NCBI RefSeq assembly: GCF_030272615.1
Contig: NC_081411.1
Coordinates: forward strand, 824,906,397 to 824,970,396
Length of the DNA: 64,000 bases
Origin: Cryptomeria japonica
Lineage: Eukaryota; Streptophyta; Pinopsida; Cupressales; Cupressaceae
Reading direction: 5' to 3'
In this document: positions 45,724-56,906 of the stretch, one piece after another
Position numbering within the stretch: the stretch's first letter is position 1
How the letters are laid out: every line of letters starts with the position of its first letter
The notes under the pieces: model-generated
Databases searched by the model: none
Told to the model about the DNA's origin: nothing
The model's input: the letters and a program-made list of their open reading frames with translations, nothing else
Position numbers and translations under genes: made by a program

Positions 45724-46065
45724 CTCGCCATCGAAATTCCGATGACAACTCATGAAACATCCAATAGCCTCCAAGAGAGTTTTGACAAGGATACTATGCA
45801 TCCGATGACACTCCTCTATTGGAATTTTACCCTTTGGAGTCAGAATTCCGATGATAGGCCGAGATTGTGATAGTATTCTTTCGGGGTATGAGCATCCATG
45901 GCGGCCGTCGGAAAGGTTGGAGGTGATGTCAGAATTGCGATGGCCACAAGGATAGTCGGAACTTCCGACACAAAGTTTTCAACTCTTTTTTTATCAGTAG
46001 TGCGATGAAATTGTGTCAAAATTTTGACGATTTGCCGTCGAAATTTTGACTCGAATGTACTAGTG
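45724..46065 (-). repeat. CACTA right subterminal repeats and terminal inverted repeat
   Basis: Repeated short words of the type AATTCCGATGA, GCCGTCGGAA, ACTTCCGACA and GCCGTCGAAATTTTGAC occur in both directions over 340 bp, ending in the terminal repeat GTACTAGTG. The left end has the same word family, which supports that both ends belong to one element. Confidence 0.8.
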
Positions 46066-46068
46066 TTG

Positions 46069-46953
46069 CTCTCTAAGACCTCTGCAACCTAGCCCTTCCT
46101 AGTCAGGCACCGTTTAATCTCACCTAGGAGTGGGTCTTTAGATGGTCTCCCTGCATCTTCCAGGGCCCTTCTTGCTTTGGATTATAGTACAGGGTCTAGA
46201 CTCTCATTCCCCATGGTTTCATGGTGATTCCACAATGGGGAATGGAGTTATGAACCCATTTCCTCAAAACAGTCCAAAACTTGACAGTGAGAAGGCAATT
46301 TACAAAATATTTACAAACACACCTCACTTACAAATCAAAACCTAATAAAAATTCTCAAAAAGGAAGTAATTACACCATACAAGACACACAACATAGTTTT
46401 TCTCAAAAATCAATCCATTAATGATCTTTCTTTACTCCATTTGTGCCAACTGGCAACAAAATTACAGTCACAGTCAAGTGACTTTGCTTGGGCCATACAA
46501 CAACTGACATCCAACCTATTATCTTAGGGTTTTTAACTACTTATACTACCCTCTCCTTGGTCTATGTGCCCATATTAGGGTTTTCCACACTTAAACTAAA
46601 GATTTTGACCACTAGGTGGAAAAGTTGCTTGACAACTTTGAAAAGTTGTCATGCAACTTTTGCAACTTTTGAGTAACTTTCTCAATGTTGCTTTTCTTGA
46701 CTCCTAGGCCCACATTGGGCTAACCTATGGACACCACCATGCTAATAAGGACCCCTAAAAACCTCAAAGGCACACATACCTTCTATTTCCAAAAACAACT
46801 CAACTTTGACTCATGACCCTAGGACCTCAACTAGGACTCTAACTAGGACCAATGAGCACATGGCTCTTATTGTATGTACAATGGCTTCTTAAAGAAGCAT
46901 GAACACAATCAAAAGAAAATGGTGGGAGCCCCTTGAAGGGTGCTCCTGCACCA
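46069..46953 (-). repeat. Element E 3' LTR, part right of the CACTA insertion
   Basis: Matches about 52342-53204 of the intact LTR. It begins CTCTCTAAGACCTCTGCAACC and ends CTCCTGCACCA. The three bases 46066-46068 are the CACTA duplication TTG. Confidence 0.92.
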
Positions 46954-46966
46954 TACTCCCACTCTG
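46954..46966 (-). other. Element E polypurine tract
   Basis: Minus strand AGAGTGGGAGTA directly before the 3' LTR (TGGTGC), position typical of the plus-strand primer. Confidence 0.78.
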
Positions 46967-46969
46967 CAA

Positions 46970-48490
46970 CAAACTAAGAAATTAGGGGAGTGAGAAGAGT
47001 CGAATCAATGACAAACTTCTTGAACTTGCTCTCCTTAATCCAAGTAGCTTCAGACACAGGTTGACCTGCCCATTTCACCAAGTTCTCAATGTAGACCTGG
47101 TGTCTAGTAGACTTCTTCACCCTTGACTCCAAGATCTCCTCTGCTATGGGCTACTTCACTTGGGGTAAGGCATTCACATCCAAGTCTTGTAGTACTTGGC
47201 TTGGTTCTTAGTCTACCCTATTATCTCACCCTTGTATATGATCAAATCAAGAACATTGAAGACTAGTGAAATGGCTAAATCTGAAGGAAGTTCAACCTTA
47301 TATGCATTCTCACCATATTTTTCCAGAATTCTACAAGGTCCTACCCTCTTCATTTGCAGTTTAGTAGGCTTGCCACTTTGCATTCTAGCTTTGCTCAAAT
47401 GGACCATCACATAGTCACCCACCTTGAACTAAACCTCTCTCCTTTTCTCATCCATTTTGGCCTTTAGTTTTTGAGTAGATTCAAGGATGGCTTTCTTAAC
47501 CTACTCTTGGACTTCCTTAATGGTTTGAGTGAAGTCCTCTACTTGCCCACTCTTCATCTCCATGGAACCAAGTTCCCTGAGTTCACACACTCCTCTTGGA
47601 TGTCTACCATAGACAACCTCAAAATGACTTCTTCCAGTGGTCCTATTTACAATATCATTATATGCATACTCTACTTGAGGAATGATTAGATACCATGTCT
47701 GTCCATACTCCTTGGTTAGACACCTCAACAAATTGCCTAACACCCTATTGATAACTTTAGTTTGACCATCAGTTTGTGGATGGTAAGCTAAGCTAAATGA
47801 TAAGTTAGTTCCAAGTCTCCTCCCTAATGTTTTCCAAAAATGGCGGATGAACTTGTTGTCCCTATCTAAAACAATACTTAAAGGGAGTCCATCAATCCTC
47901 ACAATCTCCTTAAAGAAGAGATGTGCAACATAGCTAGCATCATGTGTAGTTCTACATGGAATGAAATGGCTCATCTTGGAAAATCTATCTACTACCACAT
48001 AGATGTTGTCCATACCTATCTTTGTCTTGGGAAGTCCTACTAAAAAGTCCATACTTACACATTCCCAAGACCTATTTGGGACCGACAATGGTTGATAGAG
48101 ACCAACATTGCTTGATCCTCCTTTTTCTCTTTGGCACACACCACATTGTTCTACATACCTTTTCACATCTCTTGGAAACTTGGGCCAATAGTAGTACCTC
48201 TGTACTAGGTCCAAGGTTTTGTTGACTCCAAAGTGTCCTCTTAAACTACCATTGTGTTTCTCTTGGATGAGCTTTTCCCTCATGGATCCTCTAGGCACAC
48301 ACAACTGATTACCTTTGAACAAGAGACCATTTTGGAGAGTGTAATCTGCATACTCACCATGGAAATGGTTCTCAAACTCCTTGCAAACCTTGTAAGCTAA
48401 TGAGAATTCTTCATCTCCTTCATAGAGGTCCTTGAAACCTTCTATTCCTATGCTCTGAAACTATAACTCTTGAAATGTCAACAACTTCCT
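46970..48490 (-). pseudogene. Element E integrase and chromodomain
   Basis: Minus strand. The zinc-binding H2C2 region (48260-48150, HNGSLRGHFGVNKTLDLVQ, CGVCQREKG), integrase core with two catalytic Asp (VVVDRFSKMSHFIPC at about 47990; SIVLDRDNKFIRHFWK at about 47860) and [13 protein letters not shown] at about 47770, where Lys stands at the usual third catalytic Glu. The C-terminal barrel follows at 47422-47213 (DYVMVHLSKARM, RVGPCRILEKYG, YKVELPSDLAISLVFNV). Downstream, after stops, a chromodomain (about 47170-47010, EEILESRVKKSTRHQ, YIENLVKWAGQPVSEATWI). The chromodomain marks a chromovirus. A frameshift separates this part from RNase H. Confidence 0.9.
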
Positions 48491-48492
48491 GC

Positions 48493-50067
48493 TTAAAGAT
48501 CTGCCACCTTATTGAGTTGCCCCTTCTTATGCTTGATGGTGAAGGTGAAGGATTGGAGGTATTCCATCCATTTCAAATGTCTATTGCTAAGCTTCTCTTG
48601 AGTGTTAATGTAACTCAACGCTTGGTTGTCTGTGAACACCACAAATTCCTTTGGGAGTCTGTAATGCCTCCATTTTTTGAGAGACTGAACTAATGCATAC
48701 AACTCTAGGTCATAGGCTGAGTACTTCTTCTTTGCTTCATTGAGCTTCTCACTAAAAAATGCCACAAGTCTTCCCTCTTGAATCAATACACCCCCTACTT
48801 CAATTCCACTTGCATCAAACTCCAATGTGAATAGCTTGTCAAAAGTAGGTAGGAGTAGGATAGGTTTTGTGGCTACTTCTTGCTTCAACAATTGAAATGC
48901 TTTATCAGCCTACTTAATCCATTTAAACTTATTTTTAAGGCCTCCTTTTATGGTGTCAAGGACTGGTGCACATATGCCACTGAATTTTCTCACAAACTTT
49001 CTATAGAATTGGCCTAAACCATGGAAAATCCTAACTTCAGTCCCTGTTCTAGGTGCAGGCCAATTCAAGATTGCCTCCACTTTGCTTGGATCCATCTTCA
49101 AGGTTCCCTTAGACACCACAAATCCTAAGTAGACTAGATATTGCTTCAAGAAGTCACACTTCTCTAGGTTGATTGACAACTTCTCTTCATGCAACCTCTC
49201 TAAGACTAACCTCAAATGCTCAAGGTGCTCCTCTTTGGTTCTGCTATAGATGAGAATGTCATCTAGGTACACCACCAAAAACCTACCTGTGAAGTCTTTC
49301 AACACCTCATTCATCAACCTCATGAAGGTTCTTGGGGCATAGGTGAGACCAAATGGCATCACAAGCCATTCTTACAATCCCTCTATGGTCTTGAAAGCAG
49401 TCTTCCACTCATCTCCCTCCTTAATTATAATCTGGTGATAACCACTTTTAAGGTCCAGCTTAGTAAAATACATAGCACCTCCTAAATAGTCCATCAAATC
49501 CTCTATTCTAGAAATAGGAAACCTATACCTTATGGTGATCCTATTGATTGCCCTTGAATCAGTGCAAACTCTCCACTTACCTCCCTTCTTTGATGCTAGC
49601 ACTACTGAGATTGCACATGGCCTGATGCTCTTCTTGATTAGTCCTTGTTCCAATAACTCTTGCACTTGCCTTCCTACCTCCTTTTTTTGGTTAGGTGTGA
49701 GCTTATATGCAGCTTTGTTAGGTAGGGATGCACTAGGAACAAAGTCTATTTGATGGCTTATAGACCTTCTTGGTGGGAGTGTTGCAGGTGCTCCATCACT
49801 CACTATGTCCTTATACTCTTGCAACATTTGCTTCACCTCCTTGGGTACCTCTGCCTGCAACTTGTCTTCCTCCTTCTTTGGTTCCACAAAGATAGCACAC
49901 CTCACTATTTCCTCCTCATGTAGCAAGTGTAATAACTCTTTACCAGTAGCCAATAAGACACTAGGTGTTCTTGAGGCTCCCTCTTCATTCTCTGTCAAAG
50001 ACTGAATCTTAAAGGTTTTGCTATCCTTCTTAAAGGAAATGGAGTTCTCCTCTCCATCATAGATCAC
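48493..50067 (-). pseudogene. Element E reverse transcriptase and RNase H
   Basis: One minus-strand frame broken by two stops (near 49370 and 48908). RT: HQIDFVPSASLPNKAAYKLT, then [51 protein letters not shown], and the catalytic VVYLDDILIYS at about 49280. RNase H: FTLEFDASGIEVGGVLIQEG, VAFFSEKLNEAKKKYSAYD, FVVFTDNQALSYINTQ. Motifs are complete, the best preserved polymerase in the window. It is preceded in the same frame by protease (one stop near 50080). Confidence 0.92.
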
Positions 50068-50082
50068 CTTCCTATCAAATTC

Positions 50083-50586
50083 CTAGGGTCTACCTAGCAA
50101 TAGGTGACAGGCATCCATGGGTAACACATCACAAAGGATCTTATCCTTGTATCCTCCAATAGAAAACTCTACCCAAGTCTGTTCATTGACTAGCACACTC
50201 TGCTCTTGATTCAACCATGTCACCTTATATGGGTTAGTGTGGGGTATCCTTGTGAGTTTCAACTTCTTGGTTTCCTCCTCTGATATTATGTTATCAGTTG
50301 ACCCTGAATCAACTATCACCTTGCAAACTTTACCAAGGATCTTGCATCTCACCCTAAACAATGCTCTCCTATGCTTAGGTTCATTCTTGACTGGCTGTCT
50401 TATCAAGACCCTATTGAACATTAGATTCTCTCCAATCTTTGATTCAATATGGTCCACCTCAGGTGTCTTTCTGCTTGAAGAGTCATCATGTGCATAAGCA
50501 ACCCTCTTTCCATTGTTTGATGATGTAGGCTTGTCAGGGCATCTATAGGCTGGGTGTCCCAATTGTCCACAATTGTAACATTTCAT
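50083..50586 (-). pseudogene. Element E zinc knuckle and aspartic protease
   Basis: Minus strand, frame continuous with RT apart from one stop. A CCHC knuckle at the start (CYNCGQLGHPAYRC, about 50580-50540), then the retroviral-type protease with VIVDSGSTDNII (catalytic Asp at about 50320) and the flap-side CDVLPMDACHLLLGRP near the end. It matures the Gag-Pol precursor. Confidence 0.9.
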
Positions 50587-50589
50587 GGT

Positions 50590-51586
50590 TGCAAAGTAGG
50601 AGTTACCCCTACTGGTACCTCTACCCCTACTTGGACCACCTTGTGCACCTCTCCTCTAGAATGGCCCCCTCTAATATTGGCTTCACTGCTATGCTCAGTC
50701 AACTTGGCTTCTCCTTGGTTCCTTTGTTCATTCACCTTGCTTTGTTAACCACCTCAGTGACTCATTTGATCTCTACCTCTACCTCTACCCCTATTATTAG
50801 AGTCTCCTTTCCTTTTGTTCCTCTCTTCCACCTTGGGAGCAAGTTGATGACATTTTTGGACATTAGTAGGAGTCCATAGGCTTATCTCCTCTTGAATGTT
50901 CCACTTTAGGCCGCTTAGATACCTAGCCACCTTGATAGATTCATCTTCCTAGACTTTAGATCTAAGACAAAGCTTTTGAAATTCTTCGGTGTAGGAGGTC
51001 ACATCAAGGTCTTTTTGCTTCAATCCTTGTCTCTTCTTATGAAGTTGGACTTCATAATCCTCTGGTAAGTAGTTCTCCTTGACCTTACTCACCATGGCCT
51101 TCCAATTGGCAATAGGTAGCTTCCCCATGCTAACCCTCTCTTCTTGTAGATACTTCCACCATGTTAAAGTTGCTCCCCTTAATCTTGATTTGGTAACCTT
51201 AACCTTTTGAGCCTCTGTCACTCCCTCACACTCAAAGTGGTTCTCCATACCCTCAATCCATTCCATGATAGTGTCTATGTCCATCCTTCCACTGAAATGT
51301 GGCAATCCTTCAAAACCTTTGGTGTTCAAAGCCTTAATATCCTTTACAAAAGGTTCTTCATTGAACAAGGGATCTGGTTTAGGTATAATGTCATCTATGT
51401 CAATGGTTTTCTTGCCTTTACCACTTCTTGCAACTTATCCCTCACTTCTTGCAACTTATCCCTTATCTCGCTCATAGCTTCTTCAAGGAGTCTATTCTTC
51501 TCCTTCTTCTCTTCTACCTCCCTAGCCAACTCTGCATTAGTGACCATTCTTCTCTCCCCTACTGATTCACCAGTATATAGAGACAT
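50590..51586 (-). pseudogene. Element E gag
   Basis: Minus strand. Starts at 51586 (MSLYTGESVGERR) with a coiled coil (VEEKKEKNRLLEEAMSEI) and a short direct repeat (two copies of RDKLQEV). After a frame break the Gag core is at 51368-50949 (FSGRMDIDTIMEWIEGMENH, GATLTWWKYLQEE, LPEDYEVQLHKKRQGLKQ, YTEEFQKLC), followed by an RG-rich tail (about 50810-50770) before the zinc knuckle. Capsid of the retrotransposon particle. Confidence 0.88.
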
Positions 51587-51610
51587 ACACAGTCCACCAA
51601 ATCTTTAACT

Positions 51611-51623
51611 AGCTCTGATACCA
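51611..51623 (-). promoter_or_regulatory. Element E primer-binding site (initiator Met tRNA)
   Basis: Minus strand TGGTATCAGAGCT, 3 bp inside the right LTR. It orients element E to the minus strand. Confidence 0.92.
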
Positions 51624-51626
51624 ATC

Positions 51627-53204
51627 TGATGGGATGGGGTTTGGGATAGACTAGCCTAGTCTTTGCTCTTGGATCCTTTCCTTAGATCACCAGGTACTCT
51701 AACCACACCCTAGGGTCTCTAGGACTTCCTCTTCTTGTGGAATCCCTTGACCTTGCCCAATCCACCCACCAACAATTTGATAAACTACTCCTAAGGTCTC
51801 ACCTATTCATGAGTTTCAAGGAACCCTTACTTAGGCTAATAAGGGTTTGGCTTGTTCCACACCTTCCTAGGTCTTAGCAAGGATGGGTCAAGACAAATAA
51901 AAGTTTTTTCCACCCTTTCATGAGCCCCCAAGAGGTTTCAAGCTTCCTACCCCTAACCGATTTCACAATTTTGTCTTTTGCCTACAAAATAGGGTTACAA
52001 GGATTGTGACCAATTAGGCCTCCTACCCGGTCCTTTAGGGCTCCCTCTTGAAAATGATTCACTTTCTTGTGAAACTTCCTAAAAGAGATGCTATACATTT
52101 GGCAAGGGATCAAGGATTTTCCTAGTTTTAGGCCTCCAAGTGTCCGTACACTGCCCTTGGTCGATTTTAATGTTTTTAAGGGTTTTTAAATAGGGTATTT
52201 AGGCCTACCAGGGTCACATTGTAGGTTTGGTGCTCTTGCCACCTTGTATGGATTGGTGGAAGCTCCTCCTTCACACCAATGGTGCTCCACTCACCCCTCT
52301 ACAACTCCTCGAAAGGGTGCCTCCTTCTCTGACCTTCCTTGCTCTCCAAGACCTCTGCAACCTAACCCTTCCTAGCCAGGCACTATTCAGTCTCACCTAG
52401 GAGTGGGTCTTTAGATGGTCTCCCTACATCTTCTATGGCCCTTCTTGCTTTGGAGTATAGTATAGGGTCTGGACTCTCATTCCCCATGGTTTCATGGTGA
52501 TTCCGCAATGGGGAATGGAGTTATGAACCCATTTCCTCAAAAGAGTCCAAAACTGGATAGTGAGAAGGCAATTTACAAAATATTTACAAACACACCTCAC
52601 TTAAAAATCAAAACCTAATCTAAATTCTCAAAAAGGAATTAATTAAACCATACAAGACACACAACATAGTTTTGCTCGAAAATCAATCCATTAATGGTCT
52701 TTCTTTACTCCATTTGTGCCGACTGGCAAGAAAATTACAGTCACAGTCAAGTGACTTTGCTTGGGTCATACAACAACTGACATCCAACCCATTATCTTAG
52801 GGTTTTTAACTACTTATACTACCCTCTCCTTGGTCTGTGTGCCCATATTAGGGTTTTCCACACTTAAACTAAAGATTTTGACCACTAGGTGGAAAAGTTG
52901 CTTGACAACTTTGAAAAGTTGTCATGCAACTTTTGAGCAACTTTCTCAATGTTTCTTTTCTTGACTCCTAGGCCCACATTGGGCTAACCTATGGACACAA
53001 CCATGCTAAGAAGGACCCCTAAACACCTAAAAGGCATTTCCAGAAAAAACTCAACTTTGACTCATGACCCTAGGACCTAAACTAGGACCCTAACTACGAC
53101 CAATGAGCACATGGCTCTTATTGTATGTACAATGGCTTCTTAAAGAAGCATGAACACAATCAAAAGAAAATGGTGGGAGCCCTTTGAAGGGTTCTCCTAC
53201 ACCA
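51627..53204 (-). repeat. Element E 5' LTR, intact
   Basis: 1.58 kb, from TGATGGGATGGGG to CCTACACCA. It preserves the uninterrupted CACTA target (CCTTCCTTGCTCTCC at about 52333-52348). The left LTR matches it throughout apart from substitutions and the CACTA insertion. Confidence 0.93.
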
Positions 53205-53821
53205 AAACCTGGCCCTTGTTTAACTCTTTCAATCCTAGCCATCCATTGCCCTAGTATTTTTGCTATAAATAGAGCTCTCCTTCCTCTATTTTGGGGATCC
53301 ATGAATCCATGAATCCATGAATCTAAGAAATCTATTATCTAAGATCCATGCAAGATTTAGTATCTCATTTATGCTTAATTTTAAGCACATCTAGTCTCTC
53401 TTTGCAAAAGGAATTAATCTAATAAACATTTTAGACTACTTCCTTTATAATTAGCTTAAATCATATAACTAGTATATCATGTTAGGATAGTATTACTACT
53501 AATCTTGTCATCTTATAATCTAGCTTATTGCATTTGTAGGATCATGCATAGATAGGATGCATTATCATGTTAAAATCAATCAAAAGTATCCCTTGTTCTT
53601 GCATTTGTCATCCCTAAGCCACTTTGCTCAGTGATCTGAGAGCAAAGGCATTGGCTTGAGGGATCTTGTGAGATAGAGAACCATGGACCATCCTTGGGAA
53701 GTTGAGTCATTTTTCATGACTCCATAACTTGAACCAAGAAGTCCTATGGGTGTGTGGACAAGCCTCTTGGAGCTTCATTTTTCACATTTTAAGTTTCATC
53801 AACCTGCTTTTCCCGCATACA
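53205..53821 (+). repeat. Element F 5' LTR, second part
   Basis: Continues the LTR begun at 34089 after element E. It contains the core promoter (next entry), a short tandem ATGAATCC repeat (53297-53324), and ends GCATACA next to the primer site. The total LTR without E is about 1.53 kb. Confidence 0.82.
53264..53271 (+). promoter_or_regulatory. TATA box of element F LTR
   Basis: TATAAATA in the context GCTATAAATAGAGCTCTCC, a textbook plant TATA box with GC-richer surroundings, about 550 bp before the LTR end. Transcription would start some 30 bp downstream on the plus strand. Insertion of element E separates it from the first 914 bp of the LTR. Confidence 0.75.
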
Positions 53822-53823
53822 TT

Positions 53824-53841
53824 TCTGGCACCCACCGTGGG
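53824..53841 (+). promoter_or_regulatory. Element F primer-binding site
   Basis: TCTGGCACCCACCGTGGGG just after the LTR resembles the TGGCGCC-type primer sites of Tat and Athila elements (Lys- or Arg-tRNA class) rather than the Met-tRNA site of the other elements here. The exact tRNA is not certain. Confidence 0.65.
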
Positions 53842-56560
53842 GCCCTACCCCATTAATCAAATCGGTTTTCAAAAATAAACACTTTTGTAGGTACGCGGGA
53901 AACAAGAATTAGCGCGTAGGGAATATCCCTTAGGGAATTTGGTGGTTCTTTTAGCACATCCAGTGTACTGTTTAGCACTTGGGGTCTATTCCCTAGTGCG
54001 TGTGGTCTTTACCTTAGTGCATAGTCTCCACTAATCTTTTCCTATAGGTCTCGACGCGGGAGAAAAATAGAGTAGTGCAATTGAAAAACAGTTTAGTGCT
54101 TCGGGCCTTTTCGATAGCGCATCCGGATTACTTTGTAGTGTGTACAGTTTGTTCTGTAGCACATCTCAAACTGAGGGAAAAAATAAAAGTTGTAACCGCG
54201 TGCGAAATTAGACTTGTTGAAGTCCACATTTGTCTAACGATTTTGCTTGTTATTTCGCAGGGTTCTAACAATTTCCTTGCAGATAGGAGCTCCATTTTTA
54301 GGATCATTAAGATAGTTTAGAGTTTTTACTAACTTAGATAAGTTAGTTAAAATTTTAACCTCTTTTAATTTTTCTTAAAACTGGACTCACATTTCGGTTG
54401 GGAACCTAAAAATAACCACAATCAAAATCTTTCTTGCTTTAATAGGAGAAAAACTTTCCTTTTTGGGTTATTAAAAAGAACAAGGCAATCTTTCATTTTG
54501 CAAAAAGCTTTAAAAACAACCTCACCATCCTTTGGTGTTTAAAAGGATCAATTTCAATTTTTTGCAAAGTAAAAGAAACCACATTTTGTCAAATTTTTGT
54601 TTTCAAGTTAAAGAGGGAAGTCCTTTCCCTTTTATCGATTTCTTTTGTTGACCACCAAGTTCAAAGTTCTACTTTGTTGACTAGGCTCTTTTCCTAGATT
54701 AGAAAATCATTGTTTTGAAGGGATAAAATAAACACCATGTTTTTGTGGAGCAACATCTCCATATAGATATTAACAAATCATTGCATTGAAGAGTTAAAAA
54801 GAACACTTGTTTGCTTTGCTACAAAAGTGGAAGGAATATGCCCTCCCCTTAACTGGGTGATCAAAAATCTAGACCACTCTTACGCTTTTAGTATTTATTG
54901 CATTTAAATCCTTTATCAAGCCTACCTTCCCGAGGGGTCAAAAAACTCTTAAAGCCATTTTTGGCTGGTGTGAAGGGAACGACCTAAGTGGGGAACAACT
55001 TTGAAGCCAAGTGTTTCGACCCACTATAATCAAAAGTGGAAAGCGATGAAAGTCCTTTTCAACAGTTACACCTAGCGATTAGCCTTCCCCCTGTATCCTT
55101 GAGATACATAAATCCTTTGTTTTAAAGGTTGGGAAGCCTTCCGAGGGATTTTATCACCGACGGCCAAATAGGAAGCTTGATTATGAATCTTAGCATAGAA
55201 ACTTTGAGCCGAGTCAGTAACCAGACATTTGTAATATCATAGTGCAAGGGTGGGGAATAATTCACCCCCAAGATCACTCACCATATATCTCCCAAGATAA
55301 CTATTCAATTGTGAAGCAATTCACTTTGAGTTAGTTTCTGGCAAAAGGCAAAAAAATGGGTGCCCTCTAGGGGGTGACATGGTTGTTTGAGTTGATGGAG
55401 TATCAAGACTAGTGGGCTATGGTATTACTTATGACCCTTGAAAAAAGAGTCTTTTTGAAGTTTATTATTTGTATCCAAACCTATTGAAAGATTGGGGATT
55501 TGAACACATCCTCGCAAAACATACACTTACTCTTTAGATTAAGCAAAAATGGTTACTTCTTTGGTGCTGTGTCTTCATTTGTTACTTCAGAAAATCATCT
55601 ATCATCACTGAAAACTTAAGGCAAAAACTCCAAAAATTACAGAAAACAATCAAGGCAGGGTAGTTTAGCGCGTAAGAGAAACATCTTAGCGTGTAGCAAC
55701 CATACTTTAGTGCATCAAACCCTATCTTTAGCACGTAAAGTCTTAATAGTAGCGCTTCACCAGAATCTAAAATCAGCAGTAGCAGTTAGCACATTCTGAA
55801 AACAGTTTAGCGTGTTGAAGCATTAGCCTGGCGCGTAGCATATAAACAGTAGTGCGTCAGTGGCTCATATTAGGGCATGATCTTTTAAACCAAAGTTGAA
55901 GCAAATTTAACCAGTGAAACCAGTTAGCGCGTAGAAGGGGGCAGCATAGCATGTGGGGTCTTTTCCTTAGCACTTTGAGAACATTCTGTAGTGCATAGCA
56001 TCTCTGTTTCAGTGCGTGGTCAAAACCAGAAAAACATGGGGCAAAAAAGAGGTCAAATTGGAAAATTTTGAAAACATTTTTAGAAACCTCCTTTCATCAA
56101 ACTGAACTTCGTCAAAACAGAATACCAAAAATAGAGTATCAAAAGCTATTTCCAAAGAAAGTTTCTCATCAAACAAAAGTTGTCAAAAATTTGAAACTGG
56201 TCGCACGATAAACATATCTATCCTATCAAAATCAGGAAACATCATCACAAGCGGCAAATAGGTCCTTTTATCACACGGATTTTTATCCCAAAACACACTT
56301 GTTTAAAACTCCAAGTTGTCAAATCAAGTTTCCATATCGGGAAAGCTCTATTCCATATCATTTCACGCACTTTGTCATGAGGGGGCATCTAAACCTTCAC
56401 TTTGATAAAGTAAAACTTGAGTTTCCAAAACAAGATAAACCGAATCGAAATCACTTGTGTATGACTAATCCTCATATTCTGAGAAGAAAGAATATTTATC
56501 ATAACACTAAGTTGAAGAAACAGCAACCAAGTTCTTCAAAACTTGCCAAAAGAAATAAAT
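53842..56560 (+). other. Element F long leader with TAGCGCGT-type repeated words
   Basis: 2.7 kb non-coding leader. Two clusters (53900-54180 and 55660-56015) hold about 25 occurrences of TTAGCGCGTA or single-step variants (TAGTGCGT, TAGCACGT, TAGTGCAT, TAGCACAT). Long leaders are usual in Tat elements. Possible splice acceptors (TTATTTCGCAG at 54250, TTCCTTGCAG at 54284) exist, but no exon can be assigned. Chance frames cross the region. Confidence 0.6.
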
Positions 56561-56906
56561 TTTTATACATCAATCGTCAACTCTTCCTATCTCATCGAAC
56601 ATTCCTTCATCATGTACAATTATATATTTAGAACAAATCAAATGAATTTGACAAGGAACCTTTGAAGACTAGAGCATTCTATCAAAAATCCATGTTCAGT
56701 CAACAAAAAATCATGGAGGAAAGATCAATCCAACATTCTTTCCCGATAAGTGCATCACTTACAACATCCCCCGATTTGAACCACCAACTCTTGAACAAAA
56801 CATTGAAGAAGAGTTCATACCTTTTGTCACAGAAAGCTTCTACTAGATGCCTGTTGTTACTCACTCTCAATGAAACAAACAAAGCAAAGCACAAACTGAA
56901 TCCGTC
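56561..56906 (+). pseudogene. Element F gag, upstream broken part
   Basis: Reading upstream of the ATG at 56907 in the same frame gives protein-like text (NIPRFEPPTLEQNIEEEF, IPFVTESFY) interrupted by two stops (TAG near 56845, TGA at 56871). The gag start was therefore probably further upstream, and 56907 is an internal Met. Confidence 0.6.

Larger units (their letters stand above)
35718..46065. mobile_element. CACTA (En/Spm-type) DNA transposon with captured gene fragments
   Basis: A 10,348 bp insertion. Left end CACTAATACATTTGGTC and right end GACTCGAATGTACTAGTG are imperfect inverted repeats with the CACTA start. A 3 bp duplication TTG (35715-35717, 46066-46068) has the length typical of the superfamily. 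Element E's other LTR at about 52335-52350 reads straight through the site with a single TTG, which proves the empty site. Inside I find no transposase-like protein, so it looks non-autonomous. It carries remnants of a lectin receptor kinase (36131-37050), PPR genes (38858-39090, 41260-41500) and a DRM methyltransferase (42048-45260). Confidence 0.93.
35003..53204 (-). mobile_element. Element E: chromovirus Ty3/gypsy retrotransposon hosting a CACTA element
   Basis: Minus-strand gypsy element inserted in F's 5' LTR. LTRs are 35003-46953 (split by the CACTA element) and 51627-53204; both begin TGATGGGATGGGG and end GCACCA or ACACCA. Flanks AAACT (34998-35002) and AAACC (53205-53209) are a probable duplication with one difference. 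A Met-tRNA primer site (51611-51623) and polypurine tract (46954-46966) are present. The interior encodes gag, protease, RT, RNase H, integrase and chromodomain with only a handful of stops. Confidence 0.92.

Noticed and set aside
54075-54320. Small plus-strand gene in the F leader
   Set aside because: 81 codons with no similarity, spanning the TAGCGCGT word cluster; chance opening is likelier.
56299-56631. Separate extra ORF upstream of gag in element F
   Set aside because: Tat elements can have one, but this frame is low complexity, has no recognisable domain, and gag-like text just downstream is in another frame.
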